This document shows positions 52,518-63,815 of a stretch of DNA of 64,000 bases, one piece after another. The notes beneath the pieces were generated by a model. The model had not been told where the DNA came from and ran no database searches. It saw only the letters and a list, made by a program, of their open reading frames with translations. How positions within the stretch are numbered: the stretch's first letter is position 1; each line of letters begins with the position of its first letter. A program made the position numbers and the translations under genes. The DNA comes from Serpula lacrymans var. lacrymans S7.9 (taxonomy: Eukaryota; Basidiomycota; Agaricomycetes; Boletales; Serpulaceae). The stretch spans positions 2,798,694-2,862,693 of the forward strand of contig NW_006763290.1 of the NCBI RefSeq assembly GCF_000218685.1. Reading direction: 5' to 3'.

Positions 52518-54537
52518 CTAGGGCTTGACTTCCAGGCAAGACCAGATACCGGAGGTGGTAGTTAGATTTTTGGGTATAGGTTGAAAAAGGGAATTAAAAA
52601 GTTTAGAATCCATGCCTCTAAGCTTCCTAGGAGCCGAGGGATTCTTAGAATAAAATTTGCAAACAGTGTCGCGAGAATTGTCCAGATGGGCTTCTGGTTC
52701 CCATGTTCTGTCCTCATCTCCATAGCCCTTCCATAGGACCAGGAATTCTAATTTTCCATGCTTCAAGCGTGCATCCACCACCCGTTCAACTTTGAACTCT
52801 TCTTCACCTTCCTGGGTGACTACAACCGGTCCGGGCCAGTCTACGCACTGTCCCGGCAGCGGCCCTTTATAGGGTTTTACACAGCTAATATTGACCGTGG
52901 GTACTACCTCATTCCTTCTGGGAGTTCCAGCTCTACTGCATTGGGTTTGACTTCCTTAATCCAGTAAGGCCCAATCCACTTTTCGGTCAGTTTTCTAGAC
53001 TGCCAATCTTTCAATTTTAAGTGGTCGGTATCTAACCAGACCAGGTTGCCTACCTTGTAGTCAGGGGCCTTTGAGTGTCTATGCTCTACCATGTGTTTCA
53101 TCTGCTCTGCAGTTTTAAATAGCGCTTTGCGCGTTTCGTCTAAGACAGATTTCATGTCTTTGGCCAAGTTCCCAGCAGCCTCGTAGCCAACGACTGTTTG
53201 ATATTATAAGAGAACTGGGCTATCTTTAGCCACTTGGCCCAATCTGTCTGTCTGTCGTTAATAAATATACGGAGTTATTGCTTCAATTCCTGATTGAGCC
53301 TCTCCGTTTGTCCATCAGTCTGCGGATGGAACACCATTGACAATTTAGGTTTGATGCCCAGCATCCGGCATAACTCTTTTGTAAATTTGCTAGCAAATTG
53401 CGGTCCCCTATTGAAGATAACCGTTTCCGGCAATCCATGGATAGACCATACAAAATTGTTAAATAGATCTGCCGTGCCAGCGGCGGTAATGGTTTTGTTG
53501 GTGGGGATGAACACCACTTCTTTGGAGAAGTGATCTACTACCATCATTACTGAATCATACCCGTTTGATTCGGGTAGATCTGTTGTGAAATCAACCAATA
53601 TATCCTGCCAAGGGCCAGCTGGTATCAGATTTGGCATAAGTTTACCGGCCGGTGGTTGATGCGAATTCTTTGCCATGGCACATCTCAGACAGGATTTTAC
53701 ATACTCCTGTACGTCTTTGACCATGCCAGGCCACATGTAGTTTCTGGAGATCAACTCCATTGTTCGTTGCCACCCAGGGTGCCCAGCCACTGGAGTGTTG
53801 TGATGTCTATCTATTGCCTTGATCCTTGCGGACTCAGGCACATAGATTTTGTCCTTAAAATGGAAGAGCCCGTCTTCCCATAAATAGTTCTTATTTCCAT
53901 CAAGGCGCACCTTCTCTTCTGAGGAGATGTCTTTCTTGAAGACTTCCAGAAGATCAGAATCCTGCCCAATTCTAACATTGGCAACCCTTGATTGGTCTAT
54001 CAGGGTGACACCTTTGTTGTCATCTTCTATGCCGTTGGCATGATTCTCTCTTCTGGATAAAGTGTCCACTTTCCCCATTGAAGTTCCAGGCTTATGAATT
54101 AATTTATAATTAAACCTAGACAAGTACACCGCATAGCGAGCCTGTCTCTGGTTCAGGTCTTGGGCCATCATAAAGTACTCCAGATTCTTATGATTGGTCC
54201 AAATTTCAAATTGGTGCCTAGCACCTTCTAAGTAGTGCCACCAGTGCTCTAGAGCTCTAATGATGGCCAGCATCTCTTTATTGTAAATTTGATAGTTGGG
54301 CTCTGTGAGCAACAAACTATGTGATAAATAGGCACAAGGCCTCCAAAGATCATCAGGACATTTAATTGATAGAACAGCCCCAGTAGCAAAATCAGAAGAG
54401 TCGGTTTCTAGCCGGAACTCTTTGTCTAATTCTGGAAATGCTAATATGGGCTGTTGTAAATGCCTGTTTAAGCTTATCAAAAGCTTCCTGTTCCTTGGCG
54501 CCCCAATGCCAAACAATGTCCTTTTTTGTGAGATCAT
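52518..54537 (-). pseudogene. RNase H, integrase and chromodomain of Gypsy A copy 3
   Basis: The open frame 54537-53275 is 420 codons. RNase H is first (LETDSSDFATGAVLS, then NKEMLAIIRALEHWWHYLEG), then the HHCC zinc domain (HHNTPVAGHPGWQRTMELIS, CLRCAMAKNS) and the integrase core with VDFTTDLPESNGYD. The second catalytic Asp is Asn (VIFNRGPQFASKF where copy 2 reads VISDRGPQF). TERLNQELKQ is followed by a stop. The SH3-like part is at 53167-52904 (APDYKVGNLVWLDTDHLK) and the chromodomain at 52781-52518 (LKHGKLEFLVLWKGYGDED). Confidence 0.88.
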
Positions 54538-56335
54538 TCAACTGTCTCGTTATTTTTGCGAAGTTTTCAATAAATCTTTGGTAGAAATTGCCCAAGCCGA
54601 GGAAGGCCCTAACTCCTTTGACGCGAGTAGGTTCGGGCCAATCCAATATAGCTTGAACTTTTTCAGGATCTATCCTGATTCCGTTCTGGCCAATTATTAT
54701 ACCAAGGGAGTCTACTTCCTTCACTTTAAAATTACATCTTTCGGGTTTGACGAATAGGTCCCATTCCTGTAAGCGTTGAAGGACTTCTTGCACGATCCTG
54801 TCATGCTCAGCCTCATTGTCCGACTTCGTAAATATTAATAAATTGTCAATGTAAATGACAACACAATTCTCCATATCTGCAAAGATCTCGTTCATCATGC
54901 TCTGGAAGGTTGCCAGTGAATTGGTCAACCCAAAGAACATAACGAGGGGCTCAAAGGATCCTCGGTGGCACGTGAACGCAGCCTTCCAAGCATCTTTTTC
55001 TCTGATTCATACATTATTGTACCCCCATCGGAGATCCATCTTTGTTAAGATCTTGGCACTAGCCAATTTGTCTATTAGCTGACTAATCAAAGGCAGCGGA
55101 TACACATTTTTAACCGTGTACTCATTCAAGTAACAATAGTCCATAATCATACGCTTCTTACCATCCTTTTTAGGAATGAAGAACACTGGGGATGTCATAG
55201 GGCTCTTGGAAGGTCTGATGTAACCCTTCCTAAGCTGTTTGTCTATGAAACTAGAAACCTCATCTCTTTCTGGAGCAAAAAGTGGTATCATGAGTCCTTT
55301 TCTCGGTTTGAAGGTGTCCTTCAAATCTATAGCATGGTCCCAAGGCTTAGCCTCTGGGAAGCGCTCTGATTTGTATTTAGAAAAGACTTTCCAGAAGTCA
55401 TGATACTTGGGAGGTACCAGCCTCTTAATCTCTTCCTCGGGTTTTACTTTGTCATTGTCATTGTCAATTTTTTCTAAAGATCTGAGCTCATAAACATGAC
55501 CAGCATTTATCTTTTCAAGACGCTCAGTTTGATGGACGTGACTTGGTTTACCCAAGTTTTCACACTCCTGAGGGCAACGTGACAAAGTGATAACCCCTGT
55601 CTGCCAGTCGATCTCAGGATTGTGTTTAAACAGCCAGATCCAGCCTAAGATTAAATTAATCTTCCCTAGTTGGGTAGCTTTAGCGGTGACTTGTTCTCTG
55701 TGTCCTTGGTACTCAACAACAAAAGAATATTTGTGCGTGATACAGCCACCTGTGTTAAGCGTCCCGTCAATGTTATAGACGGGAATAGATACATCTAATT
55801 TTACAAGGGGGAGTCCAACTTGCTCCGCCCAGACCTGATCTATGAAGATGCCGTTAGCGCCTGAATCAAGCAGTGCGCTAGTTGGATGTACTATGCCTTG
55901 GGCAAGGTTTTCCACGCCAATGTCTAAACAGATCTCCTTTTGGAACAAATACGTGCACATCAACACACACTTTGGGATTTTGGGAAAGGGTGGCTCCGAA
56001 GAAGAAGAAGTATTGAAAGAAACATGTTTTTCTATTTTATTTTTACCAGAATTAAGCACCCTATTGTTTATCTCGCCGGGGCCAAGCTCCAAGGAAGACG
56101 CTGGTACGGCAGTGGTATAGTAAGTCTTTCTAGCATCAACTCCTTCATTATCTTGACCCTCTGAATCAGCGCTCAAAGTAGCTATATTGTCAGGTGGGTC
56201 CAAGACGAATCCACAGTCACAGCTTTGTATACAAGTACATACTTCAGATAACAAATTTAGAAATTTATTTAGAAATTGGGGAGCCATCCCCTTCTTTCCA
56301 TTATTGCTCATGCAACACCCCAGAGCAGGGGCCAC
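54392..56335 (-). pseudogene. Protease and reverse transcriptase of Gypsy A copy 3
   Basis: The frame 56335-55007 (442 codons) holds the gag-pol spacer (MAPALGCCMSNNGKKGM), the protease with intact catalytic LLDSGANGIFIDQVW, a linker (EEEIKRLVPPKYHDFWKVFS) and early RT (YIRPSKSPMTSPVFFIPKKD, MDYCYLNEYTVKNVYPLPL). It ends at TGA 55007-55009 after GYNNV. RT continues at 54940-54392 with MFFGLTNSLATFQSMM and the altered box YIDN. Bases 54705-55338 are identical to 24944-25577 of copy 2, including the stop and YIDN. Confidence 0.9.
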
Positions 56336-56404
56336 TTTGTTGTGGTTTACTTCATTGTTTTGAGGAGCAAAGGCACCAAAGTGACCTAAGCTCCGAACTC
56401 TTTT

Positions 56405-57448
56405 CCCTGAGCCTTCATTTAGTTGACCTGCTGGTCATAGAAGAAAGCCCGGATCTCGTTGTACGAACAACCAGCTAGAGTCTGGAGCCAATTGTCCAGT
56501 TTCTCTGCTTCTAATTGGCATGCCTGGCGCCCTTGGTTATTTTTTTTGGTGAGCGGCCCACGTTCCATTTGTGCAATCTTGGGCCATGTGCCCCTCCTGC
56601 CCACAGCTGAAGCAGGTGAATCTGCGCTTCTGTCCACCCTGGACCGCGCCGATATCCATAGGAGCACGCCGCCCTAGTTGCAACCCGTATGGTTGGAACC
56701 CGTGAAAGTAATTTTTATGTTGGTTTGATGACCCAGGGCTCCTCTGGTAATAGTTGTTTTTGGTGGTGGTCCCGCCACCTTGATGCATTTTGTAGAGCTC
56801 AATGGCCCTACCTATTTTTTGTACCTCCTCCGCTGCTTGGGAGAGGTTATCACTCCTCATATCCTGCAGGTAGAGCTGTTCTGCAATGTGGGGGTTCACA
56901 TTGCGTTCCAGCAGTTCCACTGCATGTTCATTACCTAAGCCCCCTTGGATAGAGAGGGCCAGGAACCGGGTTACAAAATCATCCATCCTCATGTTCCTTT
57001 GTTTGAAGGAACAGATTTGCTGATGCACCCAGTTGCGCTCAGCTTGCGGTTTGAAATATTTCTCAATCTCTACTTTGAGATTGTCCCAGGTGGGCCACAC
57101 TCCCGCGGTGTAGCACTCCTGCATTCTAATTTGGGCGTATTGACCCGCCGCAGGTCCTTTTAGTCAAGATAGCACTGCAGTGGCTACCTGTGAATCATCG
57201 GAACATGCATCCCAGTTTGCCTTGACCCAAATCTGGAGCTTGATCCACCATTCAGCAAATTGCACTCTGTGTTCTTTGAAGGCGCCAGGGTCAGCGACGA
57301 CTTTGATTTTCTTGTTGAATTTCTTCTCAACTGAGGGGGCTGCTGCAGGGGGGTTTGCCTGCAGCTCGGCAAGTTCCATGGTTAACGTCAAGATCTGTGC
57401 ACGCATGTTGTGCAACAGAGTGTTGACGTTGGTTGGTTGCAATGACAT
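56405..57448 (-). pseudogene. Gag of Gypsy A copy 3
   Basis: It starts MSLQPTNVNTLLHNMRAQIL at 57448 and runs to a TGA at 57164-57166 after ATAVLS. It resumes at 57124 with VEIEKYFKPQAERNWVHQQI and FKQRNMRMDDFVTRFLALSI, then the CCHC knuckle CFSCGQEGHMAQDC near 56590. A frame change follows, and a tail reads KLDNWLQTLAGCSYNEIRAF to about 56419. The stop after ATAVLS is shared with copy 2. Confidence 0.85.
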
Positions 57449-57623
57449 GTCAACTTGTTTGCTTTGTAATGTAAAGTAAAAAACGTAACAGGGGGTCCCC
57501 GCTTCCTATCTGCAGATCTACCTCTTCCTTGCTGGGTATCGGATCTCAATCTCCGACTACCCACACTATAGTATTTGAAATTGTATATAAAAGGTATTTG
57601 TAATAAACCCTGGTCCGAACGGT

Positions 57624-58996
57624 GTCCTGTTGATAAAGTGTTTGGTATGGGATAGCTACCAAAGCTTCTTTATCCTAGGGTTACCAGAAGTTTACAACCT
57701 AAGCTGGACAACGGGTAATAACCTAGTTCGTTTGTGGGGTGGAAGTTAATTATCCCTTTTGTTGTGAGTCTGTCAATAGTCGTCGTGCTCTGAAAGACTA
57801 ATATGACAATGGTAGATATGTCCTTGGTGATATAAAGGACAAGTGGTAGTATGTGAATAGAAGTGTGAGGGTACGTGTGAGTTTGAAGTGTTACGTAACT
57901 AGCTTCAAGATATAGCCAACACTAGGTGTGACAATGATAGTCCTCACTTGTTGAGAGGCTAATAGGATAAAGATAATAGTGTCCTACACTTGATAAAGGA
58001 CAAGCTATGATACACTGATGGTCAATAGAAGGGTGAAGCAATACTTGACTATGCTTCAGTGACTGACTGCAGATGAGCTTACACCAGATCAATAGATGAC
58101 TGATATAAGTTTGAGATAGACTATAGAATACTAGAGCTACTTGTGGCAAATAATAAACAATCACAGACTGTAATCACACTTGGACTACTGTTATCTGTGA
58201 CAGATGTGACTTGACGACTAAGCTTCCTAGGGTGGGCAACACCTCTTGTATGCTTCCTAGGCGAAAGCTAGTTGACTTCTGAGTGGTTGTCCACTTATGT
58301 GGGGACTGCTTGTAAGTAAAAGTTTTTTTTTTATTGGGTGGAAAGTTGGCCTCCTTATATACCTTTTGGCTATAGGGGCTCCTTCCTAGTTGGTAAATAC
58401 AAATGGTAGTACCAAAATATCTAATGGAAATTCAAAAGGCCAGAATCATCTATTGGGAATCTAGATGATTCTAGAGTGGTCTTTTTGAGACTAAGAATAG
58501 AAAAGCAATTTGAAAATGTGGAGCAAAACATGACTCAGTCAGGCACAGTGTTCTATTTATAAGAAAAAAATGCCAATTCAGCCTTCTCCACAGTAAAACA
58601 AGAATTTTGGAGAATTTCCTTATTTGGAAGCCCTCCAAAAGTATCCAGACTGATGGGGGGGTGAAAGTATTACCTACTCCCCAAAAACCGGAGTGATTGG
58701 TGAAGTGGTTGTTGAGAAAAAGGCAGATTATGTTGTGGGAAATTCACTTTCCCTTTTTCAGAAACTGACCATGTGCAAGCCATATGGTCAGATTTCAGTG
58801 TGGCTGCCAGTGGCTGACAGTAAGTGTGATACAAACATTCTTGTTTGGCTCATATCTCCAGAACTAGTGGTCATCAAAATATAAAACTTTGTGACATAGT
58901 ACTTTGGAATGTGTGCTTTAAGATGAGGTACTTTTTTCAGGGTACAATATGTCGTGGAATGCCATGTCCATACATAAAACATTTTTCATGTATCAC
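57624..58996. mobile_element. 1.37-kb unidentified insertion in the leader of Gypsy A copy 3
   Basis: The leader sequence continues exactly across it, with the 6-bp duplication AACGGT at 57618-57623 and 58997-59002; copy 2 has the uninterrupted site at 36876-36890 on the other strand. The insertion contains no long frame. Its ends are GTCCTGTTGATAAAG and CATGTATCAC, with no obvious TIR. Inner features are an imperfect hairpin near 57640-57670 (TTTGGTA and TACCAAA) and a T-run at 58323-58332. Class unknown. Confidence 0.65.
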
Positions 58997-59338
58997 AACG
59001 GTTGTCAGGGGGTGGTCCGCTTGTTAAGCTGTCAACCCTTCTCCAACTGGCGGAGGCAAATGCCCGGCCTGGTCAGAGGTATTCAAAGAAGAAGTTTTGT
59101 ATTCTAAAACTAATCAACAGTGGTTCCACACCAACTACTGAGCTAAAATACTTCCCTTAACACTAGGGGCCGTGTATCAGGAAAACATGATTTGTCCTTT
59201 CTCCCAGAGCACTACGGGGCCGTTGCGAAGAGCGCACCCTTCTGGTATATGGGATATCCCTAAACAATAACACTATCCCCTTAACTCTGGGGTCCGGGCT
59301 TGCACAACGTGTGAGAGAGTAAACAGAGCGAGTCCTAA

Positions 59339-59754
59339 TGTAACAACCAAGAGTTTGTTACTCTGGCGCACAACTCAGACAAGCTATAGAGAGGATGATG
59401 AGGGAGTGGTTACCCTTTAGGCTTCAACAAGTTAGTTGTGAGGATACAACAGGAGGACTCGCTGAGGAGTCTCCTTGATCTATTGGGGTATATATACTAC
59501 TATAGGTTTGTTTGTACATATGTACTATACAGTTGATGAAGGCAGTAGCTGATGATATCTGAGGGCGCAGCCTGTGTGACCAGCTCCACTGCGTGAGAGA
59601 CTTGTATCTAAAATAGAAAAAAAGGCAGTGCAGCGCGAGAAAGTGGAGTTTGAACAAAAAGGGAAAATGCCGCATGGCACGGAGTGTGAAAACTACAGTA
59701 AGAGGTTAAAGAGGAGAATGAAGATTGAAGGTCCAAAAATGTGTTATTGTAACA
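59339..59754 (-). repeat. 5' LTR of Gypsy A copy 3
   Basis: 416 bp, TGTAACAACCAAGAG to TGTTATTGTAACA, about twenty differences from the 3' LTR by eye, several of them C/T or G/A. Confidence 0.95.
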
Positions 59755-60104
59755 GTGTGTTCTGAGAGATTCAAGCAGTGGTTATCATGGGCATGAGGAC
59801 AGGGCAGTACAATTCTGGTAGCAATAATAGAATCATGGCCAAGAAGTCTCAGTTGTCTACCAACGCACCTATTCCTACCAGTTCCACTCTCAATTTCATC
59901 ATTTCGCCAAGATGGGCCCTGATATCAGTTTTGTTGGTACATCATAGATCTTGGAGTTTTCTACACAGATCCACTTGTACAACTTCACTTTTTTGCTCAT
60001 AATACCGAGTTCCTCTCTAGAAATTCTGTGGTGTATAAATGCCACAGACACAGAGGATTGATTGATGATATCATATTATTGTGATCTCTGCTTCCAACTC
60101 AAAA
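59755..60104 (+). other. Coding-like segment of unknown origin, part 2
   Basis: Beyond the GTGTG duplication the plus strand reads FREIQAVVIMGMRTGQYNSG, then NNRIMAKKSQLSTNAPIPTS, possibly continuing the frame at 51915-52092. No family is recognised, and the resemblance to protein may be accidental. Confidence 0.25.
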
Positions 60105-60107
60105 GTG

Positions 60108-60320
60108 AAAAAACTGTTGCAATGGTATTGCTCTTTTGAAATGGACATATCTTCACAGCCGCTGGGCCAAATCACATGACCCAGCAACCATTTTGTAACC
60201 AAGACCAAGTACGTCTGTCAACACCACCAGAGCTGAGCGATATTTCCACACCTGTTGGCGGTGCACTTTGCACACCGCATTTAGCCCAAACATTGCAACA
60301 GTTTTTGGAGTCACTGTAGT
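60108..60320 (+). mobile_element. Small MITE-like repeat R3, copy 2
   Basis: It aligns with 19290-19497. Inverted inner ends are AAACTGTTGCAATG and CATTGCAACAGTTT, and the right end is TTGGAGTCACTGTA. It contains an extra CGGTGCACTTTGCACACC palindrome not present in copy 1. Confidence 0.55.
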
Positions 60321-60384
60321 ACAATTTTTGGACCTTTAAAGTTTATTCTCCACTTTAACTTTCTTTCGTAGTTTTCACACAACC
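60317..60384 (+). repeat. Fragment of an A-family LTR
   Basis: ACAATTTTTGGACCTTTAAA through ACTTTCTTTCGTAGTTTTCACACA matches the first 70 bp of LTR A. The rest is absent, so it is truncated. Confidence 0.7.
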
Positions 60385-60929
60385 ATGGCTGTAGCTTTCT
60401 TCTTTGCTATAAGTATCTTAAGAAGATCATCATCCTTCTTGGAAAACCCTTTATTTGTTTTCTTAAATGCAGCCTATATTTTGCCATGCCATTAATGTCA
60501 GTACATGTACTTGTTTGAGAAACAAAATTAAAATTACCTTTTTGCCAGTAGTTGGAGGCTGTGTAGAAGGTGGGGGAGAAGGGCAACTTGAGGGTGTTCT
60601 GTTGACTGCCCTTCAACTTCTGGTGTTATGCTGAGAGGTTGACATAGACCTTGCCATGAAAAATATTAAGTAGAAAGGAGATGAGGTACAGGATATGTAT
60701 GTAGAAGAACTTAGATGCACTAAGTAGATATGCACCAGGTTAATGTAGACCTGGTGGTCAGTGGAAAATTTGACTGCTGTGAACAAGTAATACCACATAG
60801 GGACCTACAAAAACACAGAAACAGATATGAGAACATATAAAGCAATAGTCTACATGCAATACAATGATACTAAAACCTATAGAGTAAATTTGAAAGAAAC
60901 AACTATGTAAGCCAGCTAAAATATCTATT

Positions 60930-62900
60930 GTTTTCCAACCATTCCTATCATTTACCCAACTCCCAAACCCTCCATCTATATGTAAAACTAATGGTACTCT
61001 ATTGCCCTGATAATTCAAGTTAAAATGAGTAGTCTCCTCTGAGCGAAAAACTGCAAAGTCCCAACAACCCATCTCAAAAACTAACTCTTGGTCATGCAAG
61101 ACAAGTCCTCCACCTGTAAAATCCCCTAGAGGTAAAACAAACAGAGATTGTTATCCTTACTATCATGATGTGCATTGGTGCAAACATTGATATTGATAAC
61201 CATGGAAAGAAAAGGGCTGACTGTGGAACCTGGTTTGGCTGGCAGAGTATCGATAATCTGGACAAGATTATTGTACTCTGCAGGTAAAAAATGTTCCATC
61301 TACAAACTCACATTAGCTGTGCACAATATGATACATATAGCACTCACCACATTAGAAATCCATTCAAAGACTTCTCCAAAAGTGTTGGTTGTAACTACAA
61401 GCTCTTGGGGATGCACGTCAATAGGTGCCCCATGTCCCTTGCAAAATTATCATTTCTGTGGGAAAAAACAGAAACAAAAAGAAGAGAATATGCACCATTT
61501 TCCCATAGCAATTCCACCATAAGAAGTGGAGACACTGGAAAGGAGCTCTGCCAGCATTGTTGTTGAAGATGGGCAGACCATCAAAATAGGCCTTGAGGTT
61601 CAACATCAGGTTCATCTTCATATATTGAGGCATTGAAGGGCATATAAAAGCCATAAGGGTCCTATTGTTGTTGCAAATGTTGATGGCAGATGGGACACAG
61701 AGCATAGGGACTCTGAGGTAAGAATCCTCAGCCTTGCATCCATCAATGTAGTATGTAGATAGCTGTAGTACATGTCAGTAGAGCAAAGAAAAAGAAAAAA
61801 AAGCTCACCTTTGATATCAAGTCTGGAAAACCTAATACAGTAGGAGTTTTGATGGTAATTTTGAGAATCAGTCCACTCAAAGTTCTCCTTGTGTCTGTGA
61901 CTTGTGGGAAATTGGCAATTGGTGGTGCTATGGCGGTTATACAATGTCAAATTTGTATAAGACATTGGTAGGGCAGTATAGTCAACCCTAGTGTTGGTGG
62001 TGTTGGTGGTGTTGTTGTTGGCATCATTGCTATTGGTGTCCTCATTATTGGTGTTCCGCTGAGGGGTAAAGGCTGAAGGAGAGATAGTGACATTGAGGGG
62101 ATCTTCTAGGCATGGTCTGAGTGCCTCCTTCCATGGCAATTGCAAGTGTCTTGGGAGTTAAAAATTGCTGAGAAAAAGCATAAGCAACATGAGATAATAA
62201 CAAGAAATGACTTACTTGAGGTGGACACTGCCAAAGAGTCTGTCAGAATCCTTCAAGGACATGCAATTGAAGGATAATTTGAGCAGGAAGTGCGGAAATA
62301 AGAGTGGCAGTAGTGTGTGTAAGTGAGTAATAGTGGGGATAATTGGGTTGCACATGAGCAATCCAGGGCCTACAAAATGGGGAGAAAAGTGAGTATAACC
62401 TAAGGGGAGTAACAAAAACTCACCCTCATTTATAGGACACCTGAGAAGCTTCCCGACTTCCCAAGGCACCCTTGCATTAACCCTGCTCAGCATCCACCAA
62501 AGATCCAACCCGGCAACAAGCACTAGCAGGTACACTGACCCACTTGCAGCTAGTTGCAGGTACTTCCAGCCAGCCTCTACCCACTGGTAGAATATTCTCT
62601 CGCTGGGGTGCACCCTGGAATAGGCTGCACCCTAGTCCTATAGATGCTCTTGATGTTGCCAAAAGAACCAGCAGGGTTGATCAAGCTATAAAACAAGGTA
62701 TTTAAATGTTAATACAGAATCAATAAAGAGCTCACCTATGCAACATTACAGCCTGATGGATCCTACTCAACATCAACAAGAAAGACACCCCAACCTCGTG
62801 CCCAGTCAAATGAATATCACATATTGATTGTCCACTCAAGGGAAGCACCTTTTCACATAATTTCATTGGCAGCCAAGGACAACTGTATTTGCTGGACCCA
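60930..62900 (-). pseudogene. TET/JBP-like 2OG-Fe(II) dioxygenase gene 2 (multi-exon, frameshifted)
   Basis: Minus-strand exons from about 62900: YSCPWLPMKLCEKVLPLSGQ, then SICDIHLTGHEVGVSFLLML. A 50-base intron (62735-62686) keeps the frame into LINPAGSFGNIKSIYRTRVQ. Later exons contain TISPSAFTPQRN, a Thr/Asn-rich linker, VPMLCVPSAINICNNNRTLM and LNLKAYFDGLPIFNNN. After FEWISNV and a 48-base intron (61347-61300) comes EHFLPAEYNNLVQIIDTLPA, then the catalytic fold: NAHHDSKDN (HxD), PLGDFTGGGLVL, FRSEETTHFNL (distal His) and GNRVPLVLHIDG (Arg for 2-oxoglutarate). A one-base loss near 61135 shifts the frame between NNLC and VLPLG. Family members are known in basidiomycetes, often near transposons; the assignment rests on motifs only. 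Confidence 0.55.
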
Positions 62901-63259
62901 GGTTGCTGGGTTTTGGGAGATAGACTAGAAGTGAGCTGTGGAGAGGGAGGAAATGATAGTGTCAGATGAAGCCAGGGAAGTACATATTATATTTTTCCCA
63001 AGTTTCCCCAGCAACTAACAGCACTTTGTTTCTAGGACACGCTCCAGCTACTGCAGGGTACACTGCCAGTTTGATCTTTCTGGACTTGGCTATGAAATTC
63101 TGACAAGTTGTTCTGGTAGTGTAAGGACCGTTTTATCATTTTCTTATCTTCTCTATGTCTTGGTTCTCGAACACTTTTCCCATTACACCTCTGGCTCTAG
63201 GGCTAGAGGTATCATTTGCCATTTTACTTCTCATAGCCCTCACAGACTTTCTTAACCAT
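62901..63259. other. No recognisable gene
   Basis: A short spacer upstream of the dioxygenase-like gene; possibly its promoter, with no clear motif. Confidence 0.4.
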
Positions 63260-63815
63260 TGCTACCACTTTATATCACAGATCAGAGACTGGGTATTGCT
63301 CCCAGCCAGCCAGCACACTGAGTAGGGACTGGTAGTAGGCATCTCGCCAACCAGCTCCAAGCCCCAGTAAAGCCTGGATATATTAATAAACACCTTGTTC
63401 AGGATCGTACCTCATCATGAGGATACGGTTCCTGAACACGCGTAACAAACCTCTATTATTAGTACAAAACTCTCACCTGCTGATTAATCAAGTTAAAAGT
63501 CGTACAATAGTTGTCCTCTCTTTTTCTTATTGGCTGATTGGTTTCTCAGACCACTTTTCAATTATTCTCCTTTCGGTCTGAGGAACGAACAGTTCACTAT
63601 ATAAAGTCTTACCTATTCATGTATAGCTCCTTAGTTTTCTATTACTGAATTTACCCGTTTTACTCCTCAACAAAAACCTTTGAAGCTTACCTCTCAAAGT
63701 CCTCTACTCGCTATATTTACTAGTGTCTGTCAACCTCAAGCTCATCGAACCCCTTACTCCCTGCAAGTGCAGAAGGAGACAGGTTTAGTTTTTGTTATAG
63801 TTTATCGTTGCCTCA
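63260..63815 (+). repeat. Dispersed repeat R1, right copy (possible LTR)
   Basis: It pairs with 434-969. It includes the near-perfect palindrome CGTACCTCATCATGAGGATACG (63403-63424, split here as CGTACCTCAT and CATGAGGATACG), the block CTCAGACCACTTTT, TATA-like CTATATAAAGTC, and the end TTGCCTCA. As at the left edge, it lies upstream of a dioxygenase-like gene that faces away from it. Confidence 0.5.

Larger units (their letters stand above)
52093..59754 (-). mobile_element. Ty3/Gypsy element, family A, copy 3 (full length)
   Basis: 7,662 bp with LTRs at 52093-52507 and 59339-59754 (about 95% alike by eye) and a perfect GTGTG duplication (52088-52092 and 59755-59759). Minus-strand order: LTR, leader (with a 1.37-kb insertion), gag, protease, RT, RNase H, integrase, chromodomain, purine tract, LTR. 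It is the most complete member of family A and the reference for reading the other two copies. Confidence 0.95.

Noticed and set aside
54422..54757. Plus-strand open frame of 111 codons over RT
   Set aside because: Shadow of the minus-strand RT of Gypsy A copy 3.
61990..62020. GTTGGTGGT/GTTGTTG repeat
   Set aside because: It encodes the Thr/Asn-rich linker of the dioxygenase-like gene on the minus strand; an ordinary microsatellite-type linker.
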